DNA of 64,000 nt, from the NCBI GenBank assembly GCA_024280835.1, contig JAJRPJ010000008.1, positions 147,730-211,729 on the forward strand. The letters run 5' to 3'. Shown here piece after piece: positions 25,601 through 35,102 of the stretch. The notes below the pieces were generated by a model. It ran no database searches. It was not told the origin of the DNA and saw nothing but the letters and a program-made list of their open reading frames with translations. The translations under genes and the position numbers were made by a program. The stretch is from Candidatus Zixiibacteriota bacterium (GTDB lineage: Bacteria; Zixibacteria; MSB-5A5; GN15; JACZUZ01). Position 1 is the first letter of the stretch. Every line of letters starts with the position of its first letter.

Positions 25601-26935
25601 CTATATCTTCATCCGCACAAAATAATCTTTCAACGCCGCAATTACTTTTGGTGAAAGTAACAGTGCGCCTATCAGTGTGGGAATTGCCATCATTGCGAAG
25701 GCTGTATCTAGAACGTTAATAACTGTACCCTGTGACCAAAGAGCCGAGACAAGGATTGAAGCGAGGTAGACATAAATATAATATTGCCCGAACTTACTGC
25801 CGAAAAGATACGTCGAACATTTCAAACTATAATACGAATACGAAATCATCGTCGAGATTGAAAACAGTGTAATCACCAGAGCCAGGACATACTTGCCAAT
25901 ACCGAACATCCCATTATCAAAAGCATTGACCGTCATCACCACACCGTCAGAGCCGCCACCAACCCCAGCAGTCAGAATCACAAGCGCCGTCAATGTGCAA
26001 ACAATATGTGTATCCAAGAATGGCCCAACCATCGCCACCAATCCTTCACGAATCGGCTCTTTGGTTTTTGCGGCGCCATGCGCCATCGGCGCGGTGCCGA
26101 TGCCCGCTTCATTGGAAAACGCCGCGCGTTTGACTCCAGTAATCAGAACAGTTTTGAAAGCCATACCAGCGGCGCCACCGACGACAGCGTCTGTGCCAAA
26201 TGCGCTTGTGAATATCGAAAGAAAAGCCTCTGGAACTATTTTGTAGTTGGCAAAGATAACAATTAGGGATGAGATAAAATAAATCACCACCATCGCAGGT
26301 ACAATTTTTGACGTCACCTGCCCAACACGTTTCACTCCTCCTAAAATCACCGCGGCAACAATCACCATCGAAACAGTTCCTGTAATCCATGAATTAATGC
26401 CCCACTGCGCATCGAGAAGCGAAGCCAGTTGATTGGACTGGAACAACGCCAAACTACCAATCATCCCAAAAACTGCAAACATGACAGCCAACGGCTTGAA
26501 CTTTTTGCCGAGTCCCTCTTCGATGTAATACATCGGGCCACCCTGCTCAACTCCATTTTCGTCAACTTTGCGGTACATAGTCGCCAGTGTGCATGTGAAA
26601 AACTTGGTCGCCATACCCACTGCGCCAGCCACCCACATCCAAAACACAGCCCCCGGCCCGCCAAGAGTAATGGCGATCGCCACACCAGCGATATTACCCA
26701 TACCGATTGTCGCAGAAAGAGCCGAAGTCAAAGCCTGAAAGTGAGTGATTTCTCCTGGGTCGTTTTCATGATCATATTTGCCTCGCAAAATCTGGAATGT
26801 GTGCTTCAGAGCCCTGAATGGTGTAAAACCGCTGGCAAACAGAAAGTAAGTACCAGCTCCAATCAAGAGAACCACCAAGGGCATACCCCAAGCATAATCT
26901 ACAGCGACAGACCAAAAATTATCGAAGGCTTCCAT
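25601..26935 (-). CDS. Alanine/glycine:cation symporter (AGCS family)
   Basis: About 444 residues from ATG at 26935 with AGGGAA seven bases upstream (a TTG at 26953 is less likely). About eleven helices and AGCS signatures: GNIAGVAIAITLGGPGAVFWMW, GGPMYYIEEGLG, FSNEAGIGTAPMAHGAAKT. It imports alanine or glycine with sodium (or protons) across the inner membrane. It stands alone, divergent from the lipoprotein gene at 27145. Confidence 0.94.
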   Translation of the reverse strand: MEAFDNFWSVAVDYAWGMPLVVLLIGAGTYFLFASGFTPFRALKHTFQILRGKYDHENDPGEITHFQALTSALSATIGMGNIAGVAIAITLGGPGAVFWMWVAGAVGMATKFFTCTLATMYRKVDENGVEQGGPMYYIEEGLGKKFKPLAVMFAVFGMIGSLALFQSNQLASLLDAQWGINSWITGTVSMVIVAAVILGGVKRVGQVTSKIVPAMVVIYFISSLIVIFANYKIVPEAFLSIFTSAFGTDAVVGGAAGMAFKTVLITGVKRAAFSNEAGIGTAPMAHGAAKTKEPIREGLVAMVGPFLDTHIVCTLTALVILTAGVGGGSDGVVMTVNAFDNGMFGIGKYVLALVITLFSISTMISYSYYSLKCSTYLFGSKFGQYYIYVYLASILVSALWSQGTVINVLDTAFAMMAIPTLIGALLLSPKVIAALKDYFVRMKI

Positions 26936-27144
26936 GCGAATTCCCTTTTCCAAAGTGTTTTGTTTGAATCGGTGTGATTGTCATATGAGTCTTGTGCTAA
27001 CGGCCAAGAAACCGCTTGACGGCCAGTAGGATGGATTATAACCTCAAGAACGAATAAGACCAAATCGAGGTCATTCGATAAAGTTGCGTATTTCCCAAAA
27101 TGTACTATTATTCGTGCATGAACTATCAATTAACGAAGACTGGC

Positions 27145-28230
27145 ATGAAAAAAACTACTGCTGTCATTTTCTTTCTTACTGCAACATCGCTACTATCTCT
27201 TGCCTCGTGTAAGGATAATCCAATTGATGGCTCCACTTCACCTCTTCCTAAAATAGTTGAGCGCACTGAAGGATATTTTGTCTTCGATACCACCAAAACG
27301 TATTTGGCCCGTCAAATAGACGTCGATCGACCAGGTCTATCCATTGAGGCGAGAAGTGAATACTTTCTTCCTTGGGAAAAGACGCTCGGAGAGCCATTTA
27401 TAGACAATAACAATAACGGAACATATGACCCTGGGATGGACGTTTTTATTATCGCTATTTCACCAGAAAATATGGACCTCAACCGCAATAGTATATACGA
27501 TGGTCCAAGTGATTATTGTAACCCAGGTGTTCCGTTTGATGACATCAACGGGGACGGGATATGCGCTCCCCGATACCCAGAAACAGGGCAACCATATCAA
27601 CAGGGATTGCCATTTGAAGACATCAATAGGAACGGCGTATTTGACATTGACCTAGGATACTCCTATATGATTCAAAAAATCAGATCGCGTCCGACCATCT
27701 TAGACGGAAAGAGTGTTATGCGAAACAAATTCATCGCAGCCAACAAACCTTTCCAATTTGTTTCCGATTCTGGGTACACTTATGAGACGTGGGGACACTT
27801 ACCAAGCAACTTTAACTTGTTTGCAAAGAACGATTTCTATACAACGGATTCTAGTATCAGTTATTACAATATTGGTTTGGATGGATTCATGACATTCGAC
27901 TTACAGAATGTTCGCGAAATTGATACAATGATCATAACTGGATATAGTTTCTCGCAGTTATTGGACACAGTAACAATTGTAATTGAATTTTATGAACATT
28001 TGGGATTCTTGAATGAAGACTTTGATGATCTGCTACATTTCAAATTCTCCAGGGTTCTCCAATACAGTGACCCGATTAAGGGAGTAATAAGCAGGAGACT
28101 ATTCACGGACTATTACTTCGCAAAGGAGTCTGGTCTTCGTGCTATCCGAAGAGAGCATCTCTTTGGCGGCCACTCCCTTACGGTAATAACCGAATGGGAG
28201 CATCCAACACCTACGTCTCTCACACGCTAA
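27145..28230 (+). CDS. Lipoprotein with Asp/Asn-rich calcium-loop-like repeats
   Basis: About 361 residues from ATG at 27145 (MKKTTAVIFFLTATSLLSL) with lipobox LASC around residue 21, so it is predicted to be a lipid-anchored envelope protein. Four DxNxNG-type loops occur between about residues 85 and 175: DNNNNGTYDPGMD, DLNRNSIYDG, DINGDGICAP and DINRNGVFDIDLG. These resemble EF-hand or thrombospondin type 3 calcium loops. The C-terminal half is unrecognised. It has no operon partners and its function is unknown. Confidence 0.75.
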   Translation: MKKTTAVIFFLTATSLLSLASCKDNPIDGSTSPLPKIVERTEGYFVFDTTKTYLARQIDVDRPGLSIEARSEYFLPWEKTLGEPFIDNNNNGTYDPGMDVFIIAISPENMDLNRNSIYDGPSDYCNPGVPFDDINGDGICAPRYPETGQPYQQGLPFEDINRNGVFDIDLGYSYMIQKIRSRPTILDGKSVMRNKFIAANKPFQFVSDSGYTYETWGHLPSNFNLFAKNDFYTTDSSISYYNIGLDGFMTFDLQNVREIDTMIITGYSFSQLLDTVTIVIEFYEHLGFLNEDFDDLLHFKFSRVLQYSDPIKGVISRRLFTDYYFAKESGLRAIRREHLFGGHSLTVITEWEHPTPTSLTR

Positions 28231-28397
28231 TTCTCAAGCAAAAACCACTCTACTCCAAGATTGTTTCTTTAACAATTATCTCAATATAATCACTTTATTA
28301 TCCTCTCAATTGGCGCTAATATATGACTGGTGAGTCGTCTAGGTAAGGTTTGGTTGATAGCTCACAACAACCTATGGCTAAGCAGGGGTACAACACA

Positions 28398-29630
28398 ATG
28401 AAATCAATACCATTAGAATACAGTCTCGATACACAAGCAGTCCATGCTGGCGAATATGTCAATGACACACGTGGCCATGTCGGCCCGATTTTTCAAACAT
28501 CGACATTCGTGTTTTCCGATGCCGCTGAGGGCCGCGACCTTTTCGCCCAAGAAAAAAGCGGCTACATTTACACACGTTTGGGAAATCCAACAGTCAACTT
28601 GATGGAGCGCAAAGTAGCGGCTCTAGAAGGACGAGGTCTCAAACTTAAAGCGCAGGATAAAGGCGAGGACGTCGAAGTCTTTTGCCGCGCTTTTGCCTCA
28701 GGAATGTCAGCCATCTCTTCAATTGCTTTCACCGCTCTCTCGGCTGGGGACCATCTGCTAGCTGATACAATTCTCTATGGCTGCACTAACGATTTATTTG
28801 ATAATCTCTTGCCACGATTTGGAATCGGTGTCGATTTTGTGGATTGTTCAGACCTCAAAGCTCTCGAACAAGCTCTGGCAGAACATCCCAATACAAAAAT
28901 GGTTTTCCTAGAAACCCCAGGTAACCCAACTATGAAACTCTGCGACATCGCAGCTGTCGCCGAACTTTGCCACGACCGCGCCCTGCTAGTCGTCGACAAC
29001 ACATTTGCCACACCAATTCTGCAGCGCCCACTAGAACTCGGAGCCGACATCGTCATGCACAGCGGCACCAAATACCTCTCTGGACATGGCAATGTCATCA
29101 GCGGCTTAGCTATCGGAACCGACCCAGAGTTTTTTAAAAAGATGCACTCACTTCAAATCGATACAGGCGGCGTGCCCTCACCTTTCGACAGTTGGCTCTT
29201 GAACACTGGTCTAAAAACATTACCCCTAAGAATGAAACGTCACTGCGACAATGCTATGGAAGTCGCCAATTTCCTTGACCACAGAAAAGGGATCAGCCGC
29301 GTCCTCTACCCTGCCTGCGAGAGCTTTCCCCAGAAAGAGTTGGCCCAAAAACAGATGGATGGCTATGGCGGTGTAATTGCTTTTGAAGTTGAAGGCGGCT
29401 ATGAGCGCGCGCAGGTGGTTCTGAATTCAACCCGACTATTCAGCCTAGCTGTCTCGTTGGGATGTGTGGATTCATTGATAGAACATCCCTACACAATGAC
29501 CCATGCGGTAGTACCCGATGAAGTCAAAGAGATGCACCAGATAACCCCTGGCCTTATCAGAATCGCTGTCGGCATAGAAGATGCCACTGATTTGATTGAC
29601 GACCTCGACAGGGCGCTAAGCGCTAAATAG
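28398..29630 (+). CDS. PLP-dependent Cys/Met metabolism enzyme (methionine gamma-lyase or O-acetylhomoserine sulfhydrylase type)
   Basis: About 410 residues from ATG at 28398 (MKSIPLEYSLDTQAVHAGE) with AGGGG nine bases upstream; in-frame ATG at 28374 and TTG at 28350 are alternatives. Fold-type I signatures: YTRLGNPTVNLMERKVAALEG, FASGMSAISS, ETPGNPTMKL, VVDNTFATPILQRPLELGAD, and the PLP lysine in HSGTKYLSGHGNVISG. It catalyses gamma elimination or replacement in sulfur amino acid metabolism; exact specificity cannot be assigned by reading. A small GGGCG/CGCCC hairpin follows at 29639-29659. Confidence 0.9.
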   Translation: MKSIPLEYSLDTQAVHAGEYVNDTRGHVGPIFQTSTFVFSDAAEGRDLFAQEKSGYIYTRLGNPTVNLMERKVAALEGRGLKLKAQDKGEDVEVFCRAFASGMSAISSIAFTALSAGDHLLADTILYGCTNDLFDNLLPRFGIGVDFVDCSDLKALEQALAEHPNTKMVFLETPGNPTMKLCDIAAVAELCHDRALLVVDNTFATPILQRPLELGADIVMHSGTKYLSGHGNVISGLAIGTDPEFFKKMHSLQIDTGGVPSPFDSWLLNTGLKTLPLRMKRHCDNAMEVANFLDHRKGISRVLYPACESFPQKELAQKQMDGYGGVIAFEVEGGYERAQVVLNSTRLFSLAVSLGCVDSLIEHPYTMTHAVVPDEVKEMHQITPGLIRIAVGIEDATDLIDDLDRALSAK

Positions 29631-29789
29631 AAACATGAGGGCGTTTTCTAGAAGCGCCCAAAGTTTCTGCCAAATCCTCTGCAACCTCCAATAGATTTGA
29701 GTGTTAAAGTTTGTAGGCTTTTGATTCGCAGGATAGCATTATTCTGCGTATCTTCTGAACAAAGCAATAACCAACACAGGGGCGCTGAA

Positions 29790-30440
29790 ATGAATTACAC
29801 TCAAAGCACATCTTCAAAAAACATAACTAGGTATCCACATAACCGAATTCATTTCCTGTTTACCTTATTACTTTGCCTGATAACGTTGAGCGGATTCTAC
29901 ATTCCACAAAACGCTTCAGCCTTTGGCGGCAAGAAGAAAACTCCCGAAGAACAAAAAATCGAAGATCACAAGAAAGCCGCGAAAGAATACAACAAGGGGT
30001 TGGACAAAGTAGACAACGCACGCAAACATGCTGAAAAATCCGACTCGACTTTTGCTTTCAACTATCGCGCCACACAAAACGCTAAAGCTCGCAAAGACTA
30101 TCAACGCGCACTAGAAAAGTTTGACAAAGCACTCGAATTGAATCCACAAATGCATGAAGCTTATAGCGAACGTGGTTTTTGCTTTCGCAAACTCGGAATG
30201 CTCGACGAATCTTTTGTGTCATACAATTTATGCTTGGACTTAAAACCTGACTATGCCCCTGCAATTGAATATCGCGGCGAGGCGTTCCTAGCCCGCAATC
30301 AACTCGATAGCGCAAAAGTCGCTTTGCTGCACCTTGAGCGACTCACGACAGAGAATGCGAGCGACACAACATACACGCTATACCAAGCGACACTCAAAGC
30401 CGCGATACAACAATACCAATTACTTTTTTTTGAGAAATAG
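29790..30440 (+). CDS. Secreted TPR protein
   Basis: About 216 residues from ATG at 29790 with AGGGG eight bases upstream. A signal peptide ends near ASAFGGKKK. A charged helical linker (about 50-100) is followed by two or three tetratricopeptide repeats: YQRALEKFDKALELNPQMHE, AYSERGFCFRKLGMLDESF, and a third near YRGEAFLARNQLDSAKVALLHL. It probably mediates protein contacts in the periplasm. It converges on the minus-strand gene at 30515. Confidence 0.8.
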   Translation: MNYTQSTSSKNITRYPHNRIHFLFTLLLCLITLSGFYIPQNASAFGGKKKTPEEQKIEDHKKAAKEYNKGLDKVDNARKHAEKSDSTFAFNYRATQNAKARKDYQRALEKFDKALELNPQMHEAYSERGFCFRKLGMLDESFVSYNLCLDLKPDYAPAIEYRGEAFLARNQLDSAKVALLHLERLTTENASDTTYTLYQATLKAAIQQYQLLFFEK

Positions 30441-30514
30441 CTTCGAGAAATAGATGTTTAAAACGCGTCGCGAATTAGCTTTCGAAAAAGAAACGTGTGA
30501 AGCTAACATCCAGA

Positions 30515-31012
30515 CTATTCGGAGCTTGACTCCCGAAGTTCAGCGTCATCACGCGCGGCCTGACGCCAATCGTAGTTCTTCAAATCGTCAGGTGGAGATA
30601 ATCTTGGTGTGGCAATTCCCAACCAACGTTGATACCACTTCCATTTTTTCTTCTCAGCCTTGAGAAACTTCTTCAGTTTGTGGTCATAAACCTGAGCAAA
30701 AGCATCATAGTTTTCGATTTTCAAAATCAAGTATTCAACATTAGCTCGACGCTCCATCGCCCGACGCAGAACATCATAATCTTTGTAATTGAAAATTATT
30801 TCAACCATAGGATCCAAAATCGGACTTGCGAAAATCATTGCTTGGGAAGCAATGTAATTAAACGGACGATGCGCCTCGATGGCAATAATCGCCACTGGTG
30901 TCATCCGCCGCTCAACAATAGTTACCGCCAATGTATCAATCACGCGCTCTTCATCCTCGGGGCGTGGCTCTGGCTTTTTTTCTGAATCCATTGACTGAGA
31001 GAATATACTCAT
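30515..31012 (-). CDS. Conserved hypothetical soluble protein in the larE operon
   Basis: A 165-residue protein of mixed alpha/beta pattern with no signal or membrane segment. Features are an acidic N-terminus (SEKKPEPRPEDEERVID), a beta-rich centre (TLAVTIVERRMTPVAIIAIEAHRPF) and a basic, Trp-rich C-terminal region (KKKWKWYQRWLG). I do not recognise a family. Its ATG overlaps the TGA of the upstream gene by four bases (ATGA), so the two are translationally coupled. It is last in the leftward run from the ribosomal block. Confidence 0.7.
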   Translation of the reverse strand: MSIFSQSMDSEKKPEPRPEDEERVIDTLAVTIVERRMTPVAIIAIEAHRPFNYIASQAMIFASPILDPMVEIIFNYKDYDVLRRAMERRANVEYLILKIENYDAFAQVYDHKLKKFLKAEKKKWKWYQRWLGIATPRLSPPDDLKNYDWRQAARDDAELRESSSE

Positions 31013-31500
31013 TTCTCACTTCCCCCATCTGGCGAACTATCTGATGAATCGCCATCATGACCTAATACATCAGGCGTAATAACTCTCTCAGAGATTATCT
31101 GTAGCACGGCCTCTCTATTAGCGCTGAATGTCATATACAAACCGCGAAAGTTCTCCAAACGCGACGGGCCAATAAATGGCGACAAGAGCACACCGTTTTT
31201 GTCGGTATAGAACGAACGGAACATACTCCATGGACGCGTAAGAGACTGAGTCATGGTTTTGATTGTTACGCCCTCTTTGTTAAAAGTGTAAGTTGTCGGC
31301 AGAAAAAACTTTGCCAGTGATGCAAACATCACCAATCCCGCAATCAAACCAAAGACAGCCGACTCCATATACCAACCACCAGCGATAATACTTACGGCAA
31401 CTGAGCCGACAGCAATTCCAGCTTTGGTAGAGGAACCCTTAAGAGGATGTGACACCCAGCTCAGCAAGACCTCCGGAGCTGGCGCCTCCGTCTCAGGCAT
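31009..31500 (-). CDS. Small membrane protein with a bacterial PH-like domain
   Basis: About 163 residues from ATG at 31500 (MPETEAPAPEVLLSW); a TTG at 31536, overlapping the upstream stop, is an alternative. Two adjacent hydrophobic helices (about 25-65) are followed by a region shaped like a bacterial pleckstrin homology domain (YTFNKEGVTIKTMTQSLTRPWSMF, then VLLSPFIGPSRLENFRG) and a Ser/Asp-rich tail. The function is unknown. It is coupled by an ATGA overlap to the next gene and follows the small gene at 31533-31784. Confidence 0.65.
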   Translation of the reverse strand: MPETEAPAPEVLLSWVSHPLKGSSTKAGIAVGSVAVSIIAGGWYMESAVFGLIAGLVMFASLAKFFLPTTYTFNKEGVTIKTMTQSLTRPWSMFRSFYTDKNGVLLSPFIGPSRLENFRGLYMTFSANREAVLQIISERVITPDVLGHDGDSSDSSPDGGSEK

Positions 31501-31532
31501 ATCAGTATTTTGAGTGGCTTCGTTCAAAACTC

Positions 31533-31784
31533 TCAATCCGCTTGATCTGGTGTACGATAATTATCTTTACGCACTGTTTCCATCATTTCCATCAACTCAT
31601 CAGGCTCAATCAATTTCTTATTGATCAACAACCGCACCAGCGCCTGCTGTGCCAGATTGTTTGAAAGCACCAGTTCATTGAATGAAACTTCACGAGTCTC
31701 ATCACCAATAACCATTTTCATGGCAGTCGCCGAATAATCTTTATCTGATGACTTTTCTTTTTTATTTCGAGAAAAGAGTGTCAT
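31533..31784 (-). CDS. Small conserved hypothetical protein
   Basis: About 83 residues from ATG at 31784 (MTLFSRNKKEKSS), preceded by GCGAGAGC. It overlaps the 3' end of larE by about 20 bases. A basic start is followed by a helical domain, VSFNELVLSNNLAQQALVRLL then INKKLIEPDELMEMMETV. There is no signal peptide or membrane helix. It resembles small helical partner proteins; no function is assigned. Confidence 0.6.
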   Translation of the reverse strand: MTLFSRNKKEKSSDKDYSATAMKMVIGDETREVSFNELVLSNNLAQQALVRLLINKKLIEPDELMEMMETVRKDNYRTPDQAD

Positions 31785-32700
31785 GCTCTCGCCCACTTTC
31801 TTTTTCTGCTACTTCAGTTTCTTGCTCTAATAAGCCGTGCTCTACTAAGTCTTGCCCTGCTGGTAATGCTGATACAGGATTCAATGAACCGCTGCGATAA
31901 CCTTCGAGATCCAGCGCCACGAATCTAAAACCCGCTTCTTTGATTACACGCACGACATCGCCCCGAGTTTCATCACTTTGAATCTTTTGCATATCTGCAA
32001 CTGTCAGCTCCAAACGAGCCACATCATTATGATAACGCACCCGACAACCAGAAAACCCTAACTCCACTAACGCAGACTCAGCGCGATCAATCTGCCGCAA
32101 GATATCTGACGTAATCGCAATTCCATGTGGTACTCGTGAGCTCAAACAAGCCGACGCTGGTTTATCTGCCACGCTCAAACCAGCCAAACGCGCAATAGCC
32201 CGCGCAGTAGGCTTATCGATACCACACTCCAAAAGCGGCGAAACAACCCCAGCGAGTTCAGCAGCCTTGCGGCCTGGGCGATAGTCACTCAAATCAGAGA
32301 GATTGCAACCATCGAAAACCACCGCCAAACTCTCTCGCTGGCGAATAACTTCCAAATCGCTATACAAAGTATCTTTACAGTGAAAACAACGTGTCGGCGA
32401 ATTCTCAGAATATTGTGGATTCGCTAGCTCATCAGTTTCGATGAAACGATGACGCGACTCTGGCAGACCAATAGAAGCCACAAATGTCTTCGTTGCCTCT
32501 ATCTCTCGTCGCGGGAGTGATTCAGAAATCGATGTCACAGCCAAAGTGTTACTTGCTCCCAGTGCCTTGTGACTCGCCCAGAGAACCAAAGCCGAATCAA
32601 GACCTCCGCTAAAAGCAACCAAAGCCGACTGCCTCTGGCTAATAAAGTCCAGCAATTTGTTGGTGAACTCCTGCGCTTTTTTTGAGTTAGTTTCTTTCAC
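31762..32700 (-). CDS. larE: ATP-dependent sacrificial sulfur transferase LarE
   Basis: A 312-residue PP-loop enzyme with SGGLDSALVLWA at residue about 35 for ATP binding and the conserved NSPTRCFHCK segment that carries the sacrificial cysteine. In the known pathway LarE adenylates and sulfurates the pyridinium precursor of the nickel-pincer cofactor. LarB, LarC and LarA are not in this window, so an alternative sulfur-transfer role is possible. The start is GTG without a clear ribosome site. It lies 56 bases after the LpoA-like gene and overlaps the small gene downstream. Confidence 0.88.
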   Translation of the reverse strand: MKETNSKKAQEFTNKLLDFISQRQSALVAFSGGLDSALVLWASHKALGASNTLAVTSISESLPRREIEATKTFVASIGLPESRHRFIETDELANPQYSENSPTRCFHCKDTLYSDLEVIRQRESLAVVFDGCNLSDLSDYRPGRKAAELAGVVSPLLECGIDKPTARAIARLAGLSVADKPASACLSSRVPHGIAITSDILRQIDRAESALVELGFSGCRVRYHNDVARLELTVADMQKIQSDETRGDVVRVIKEAGFRFVALDLEGYRSGSLNPVSALPAGQDLVEHGLLEQETEVAEKESGREHDTLFSK

Positions 32701-32756
32701 TGGGAATTATGCTGAATCCGATAGTGACAATATTGAGCGGTGTCAATTGAACACTG

Positions 32757-34556
32757 TCAATCAGTCTCGATTGCACGAGGTGGGGTCCAAGTAAGTTTCT
32801 TCGGTAGTTTATCAATGACAGTATATAATGACAATTCGCGGTTGACATGTTCGTCGCCAAAAGCAACATTTCCCGAGGCCCCTCTGTGCAGTGTCATTGA
32901 TTCCAAATATCTAGACATAGCCGAAGACGAACGCGCCCCAGTTCTAAGTCCCTCGATAATCATTCGCACTGCGTCATAACCTAAAGCCGCCAATCTATCA
33001 GGTGACTCACCATACCGATCACGATACATCTGCGCAAACGAACGAAAAACAGAATTATCAGAATCCTGTGTGCGCCATGAAGTGAAAATAATATTTTTGA
33101 CATTTTGCAGCGGCATTTCCCAAACACGCGGAGTCGCCAATCCATCGGAGCCAATCAAAGTCGTTCTGATATTGTGATAATTAATCTGTGGGAGTATCAA
33201 CTGCAACTGACGCACAGTCGCCCCAACAAAAATGCAACCAATCTCAACTGGAGCCTCATCAAAATCCAGAGTGTCACCATTCTCACCAATCAAAATTGCC
33301 GTTTCATCATAGGCCCCAAGAAATCTAGTCTTGATACGCTCACCGAAAGCGCCAAAATCAGTGGCGCCTGGAGGGAAAATCTCGAAAGCCACAATCTCTC
33401 CACCGAGTTCCTTGAACCTCTCAGAAAAAGCAGTCGCCATCTCCATATCTGATTCGCTGTTCTGCGCGAGCGCCGCGGCAGTAGTCACGGGTATTTGCAA
33501 GAAGGCATACTCGGCCAACCTCCGACCAATCGTTTGCGGCGAAGGTGTCAATTGAAACATTGTCTGCGATAATTTGGCAAAATTGTTTTGGTTAGCTGCA
33601 GGAGCCAAAGCTGGAAGAGCCGCGCAATTCAATGCCGCAGAAACAGCCACCGCTTCCTCGGAAGTCAGTGGTCCAATCAACGCCAGTGACTTGTCACTCT
33701 CAGCCCGCTGGGCAATTTGCACAGCTTTAGCTGTAGCGCCTTCGGTATCCTCAACTTTAAAATATACAACTGGTCGAGAATCATCTGACGAATAATAATT
33801 GGCCAGATTAGCGCCGCGTTCAATCCGCTTGGCATAACGTTCTAGCTTCCCGCTAAACGGCAAAGCTAATGTCACCGTAGGCAACTTGGATTTACCGCCA
33901 CGAAAACTGTCCGAGCCACGACCAAAATCAGATCCCGTTGGTTTTCCACCAAGCGAAGCAACTAACTCCGCCGCAGACTGTCTTGCGCCAACTGCAGGAA
34001 ATGTCGCCTCTATTAGTTTTTTGAAATCTGGAAGCGAGTCACCATTTTTTTCAGCCATCGTCATAACTGACTGCAGCGACTCAAAGGCAAGCTCTACCAA
34101 GCGTTGATCTTCGGCTAATGCATACGCTCTGGTGTAATCACCAACAGCGCCAGTGGCGTCACTTTCACGCACAGCCAGATTACCGAGAAAAAACCAGCGG
34201 TAAGCGGTATATTCGCTCCCTGAAAAACGACTTATGCCATCAGCAAAGTCGCGCTTGGCATTTTCAAATTGTCCCAGATGATATTTGCTACGCGCTAAAT
34301 TATAAAGCCATGAATCATGACCAGGCGAGGCGGGAAATCTAGCAGCCAAATCAGCAAAGATTGAGGCCGCGCGACTATAACGCCCGTCATTGAGTAACTC
34401 AACAGCGCTTTTTTCTAGACTCGCAGGTGATGACTTCCCATCGGCAGATGCAGCAAAACTCTGCGTCCCTGCCAGCCAGCCAATTAGCGCTATCCCCAAG
34501 CACGCAATCCACACGCGTCTGAGATTCTGATTAACAGTGGTAATGGTCTCTATCAT
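32757..34556 (-). CDS. TPR plus periplasmic-binding-fold protein (LpoA / branched-chain substrate-binding like)
   Basis: A 599-residue exported protein. A signal peptide ends near FAASA (about 37). A TPR region (about 45-165: AASIFADLAARFPASPGHD, NLARSKYHLGQFENAKRDF) precedes a Peripla_BP_6 type I fold (about 225-590: VTLALPFSGKLERYAKRIERG, ALIGPLTSEEAVAVSAAL, TLIGSDGLATPRVW). This order is that of LpoA, the activator of penicillin-binding proteins, although the match is by architecture only. It sits six bases after the DUF151 gene, inside the ribosomal operon. Confidence 0.82.
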   Translation of the reverse strand: MIETITTVNQNLRRVWIACLGIALIGWLAGTQSFAASADGKSSPASLEKSAVELLNDGRYSRAASIFADLAARFPASPGHDSWLYNLARSKYHLGQFENAKRDFADGISRFSGSEYTAYRWFFLGNLAVRESDATGAVGDYTRAYALAEDQRLVELAFESLQSVMTMAEKNGDSLPDFKKLIEATFPAVGARQSAAELVASLGGKPTGSDFGRGSDSFRGGKSKLPTVTLALPFSGKLERYAKRIERGANLANYYSSDDSRPVVYFKVEDTEGATAKAVQIAQRAESDKSLALIGPLTSEEAVAVSAALNCAALPALAPAANQNNFAKLSQTMFQLTPSPQTIGRRLAEYAFLQIPVTTAAALAQNSESDMEMATAFSERFKELGGEIVAFEIFPPGATDFGAFGERIKTRFLGAYDETAILIGENGDTLDFDEAPVEIGCIFVGATVRQLQLILPQINYHNIRTTLIGSDGLATPRVWEMPLQNVKNIIFTSWRTQDSDNSVFRSFAQMYRDRYGESPDRLAALGYDAVRMIIEGLRTGARSSSAMSRYLESMTLHRGASGNVAFGDEHVNRELSLYTVIDKLPKKLTWTPPRAIETD

Positions 34557-34562
34557 ATTAGA

Positions 34563-35102
34563 TTAGAGTGAATATTTACCAAAATCTTCAGGATTCATCT
34601 TACGCAACCGATCTTCGAGCGTCTCGGGGTCATTAGTGATATTCATCCGTTCGGCCTCTTCTTTGTTTTCAGATTTCTCTAAGAAGAACAAATCAGCCGC
34701 CACATAAATCGGAGCGCCAAACTTAAGCGCCATCGCTATTGAATCCGAGGGCCGAGAATCAATTTGGAAATAATTCTTATCCTGCTCCAAAGTAATCATC
34801 GCATAAAACGTTTGCTCGCGAAGTTCAGTGATATCCACACGTGTCACCACAGCCTCAAATGTGCGCAAAGTATCACGCAGGAGATCGTGAGTCATCGGAC
34901 GAGCTGGCCGCAAATCCGACATCTCCATCGCAATCACCCAAGCCTCGGTGTGTCCAATCCAAATCGGAAGCACACGTTGGCCATCTTTCTCCGCATCAAC
35001 AGGCGCCAAAACCACCACAGGTGAATTAGTCGTGGAATCGAGCGCCAAACTGACCACTTTGGCCTTTATTTGATTTGTCGCTACGATTGCTTTACCACCC
35101 AC
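34563..35102 (-). CDS. Bifunctional nuclease family protein (DUF151)
   Basis: A 179-residue soluble protein of the BFN/DUF151 family: KVVSLALDSTTNSPVVVLAP, RVLPIWIGHTEAWVIAMEM, ARPMTHDLLRDTLRTF, and DSRPSDSIAMALKFGAPIYVA. Plant homologues have RNase and DNase activity; the bacterial role is unclear. An acidic C-terminal tail (EERMNI-like to KMNPEDFGKYSL) follows. The GTG start at 35102 overlaps the rplI stop by 22 bases, implying coupled translation. Confidence 0.9.
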   Translation of the reverse strand: MGGKAIVATNQIKAKVVSLALDSTTNSPVVVLAPVDAEKDGQRVLPIWIGHTEAWVIAMEMSDLRPARPMTHDLLRDTLRTFEAVVTRVDITELREQTFYAMITLEQDKNYFQIDSRPSDSIAMALKFGAPIYVAADLFFLEKSENKEEAERMNITNDPETLEDRLRKMNPEDFGKYSL

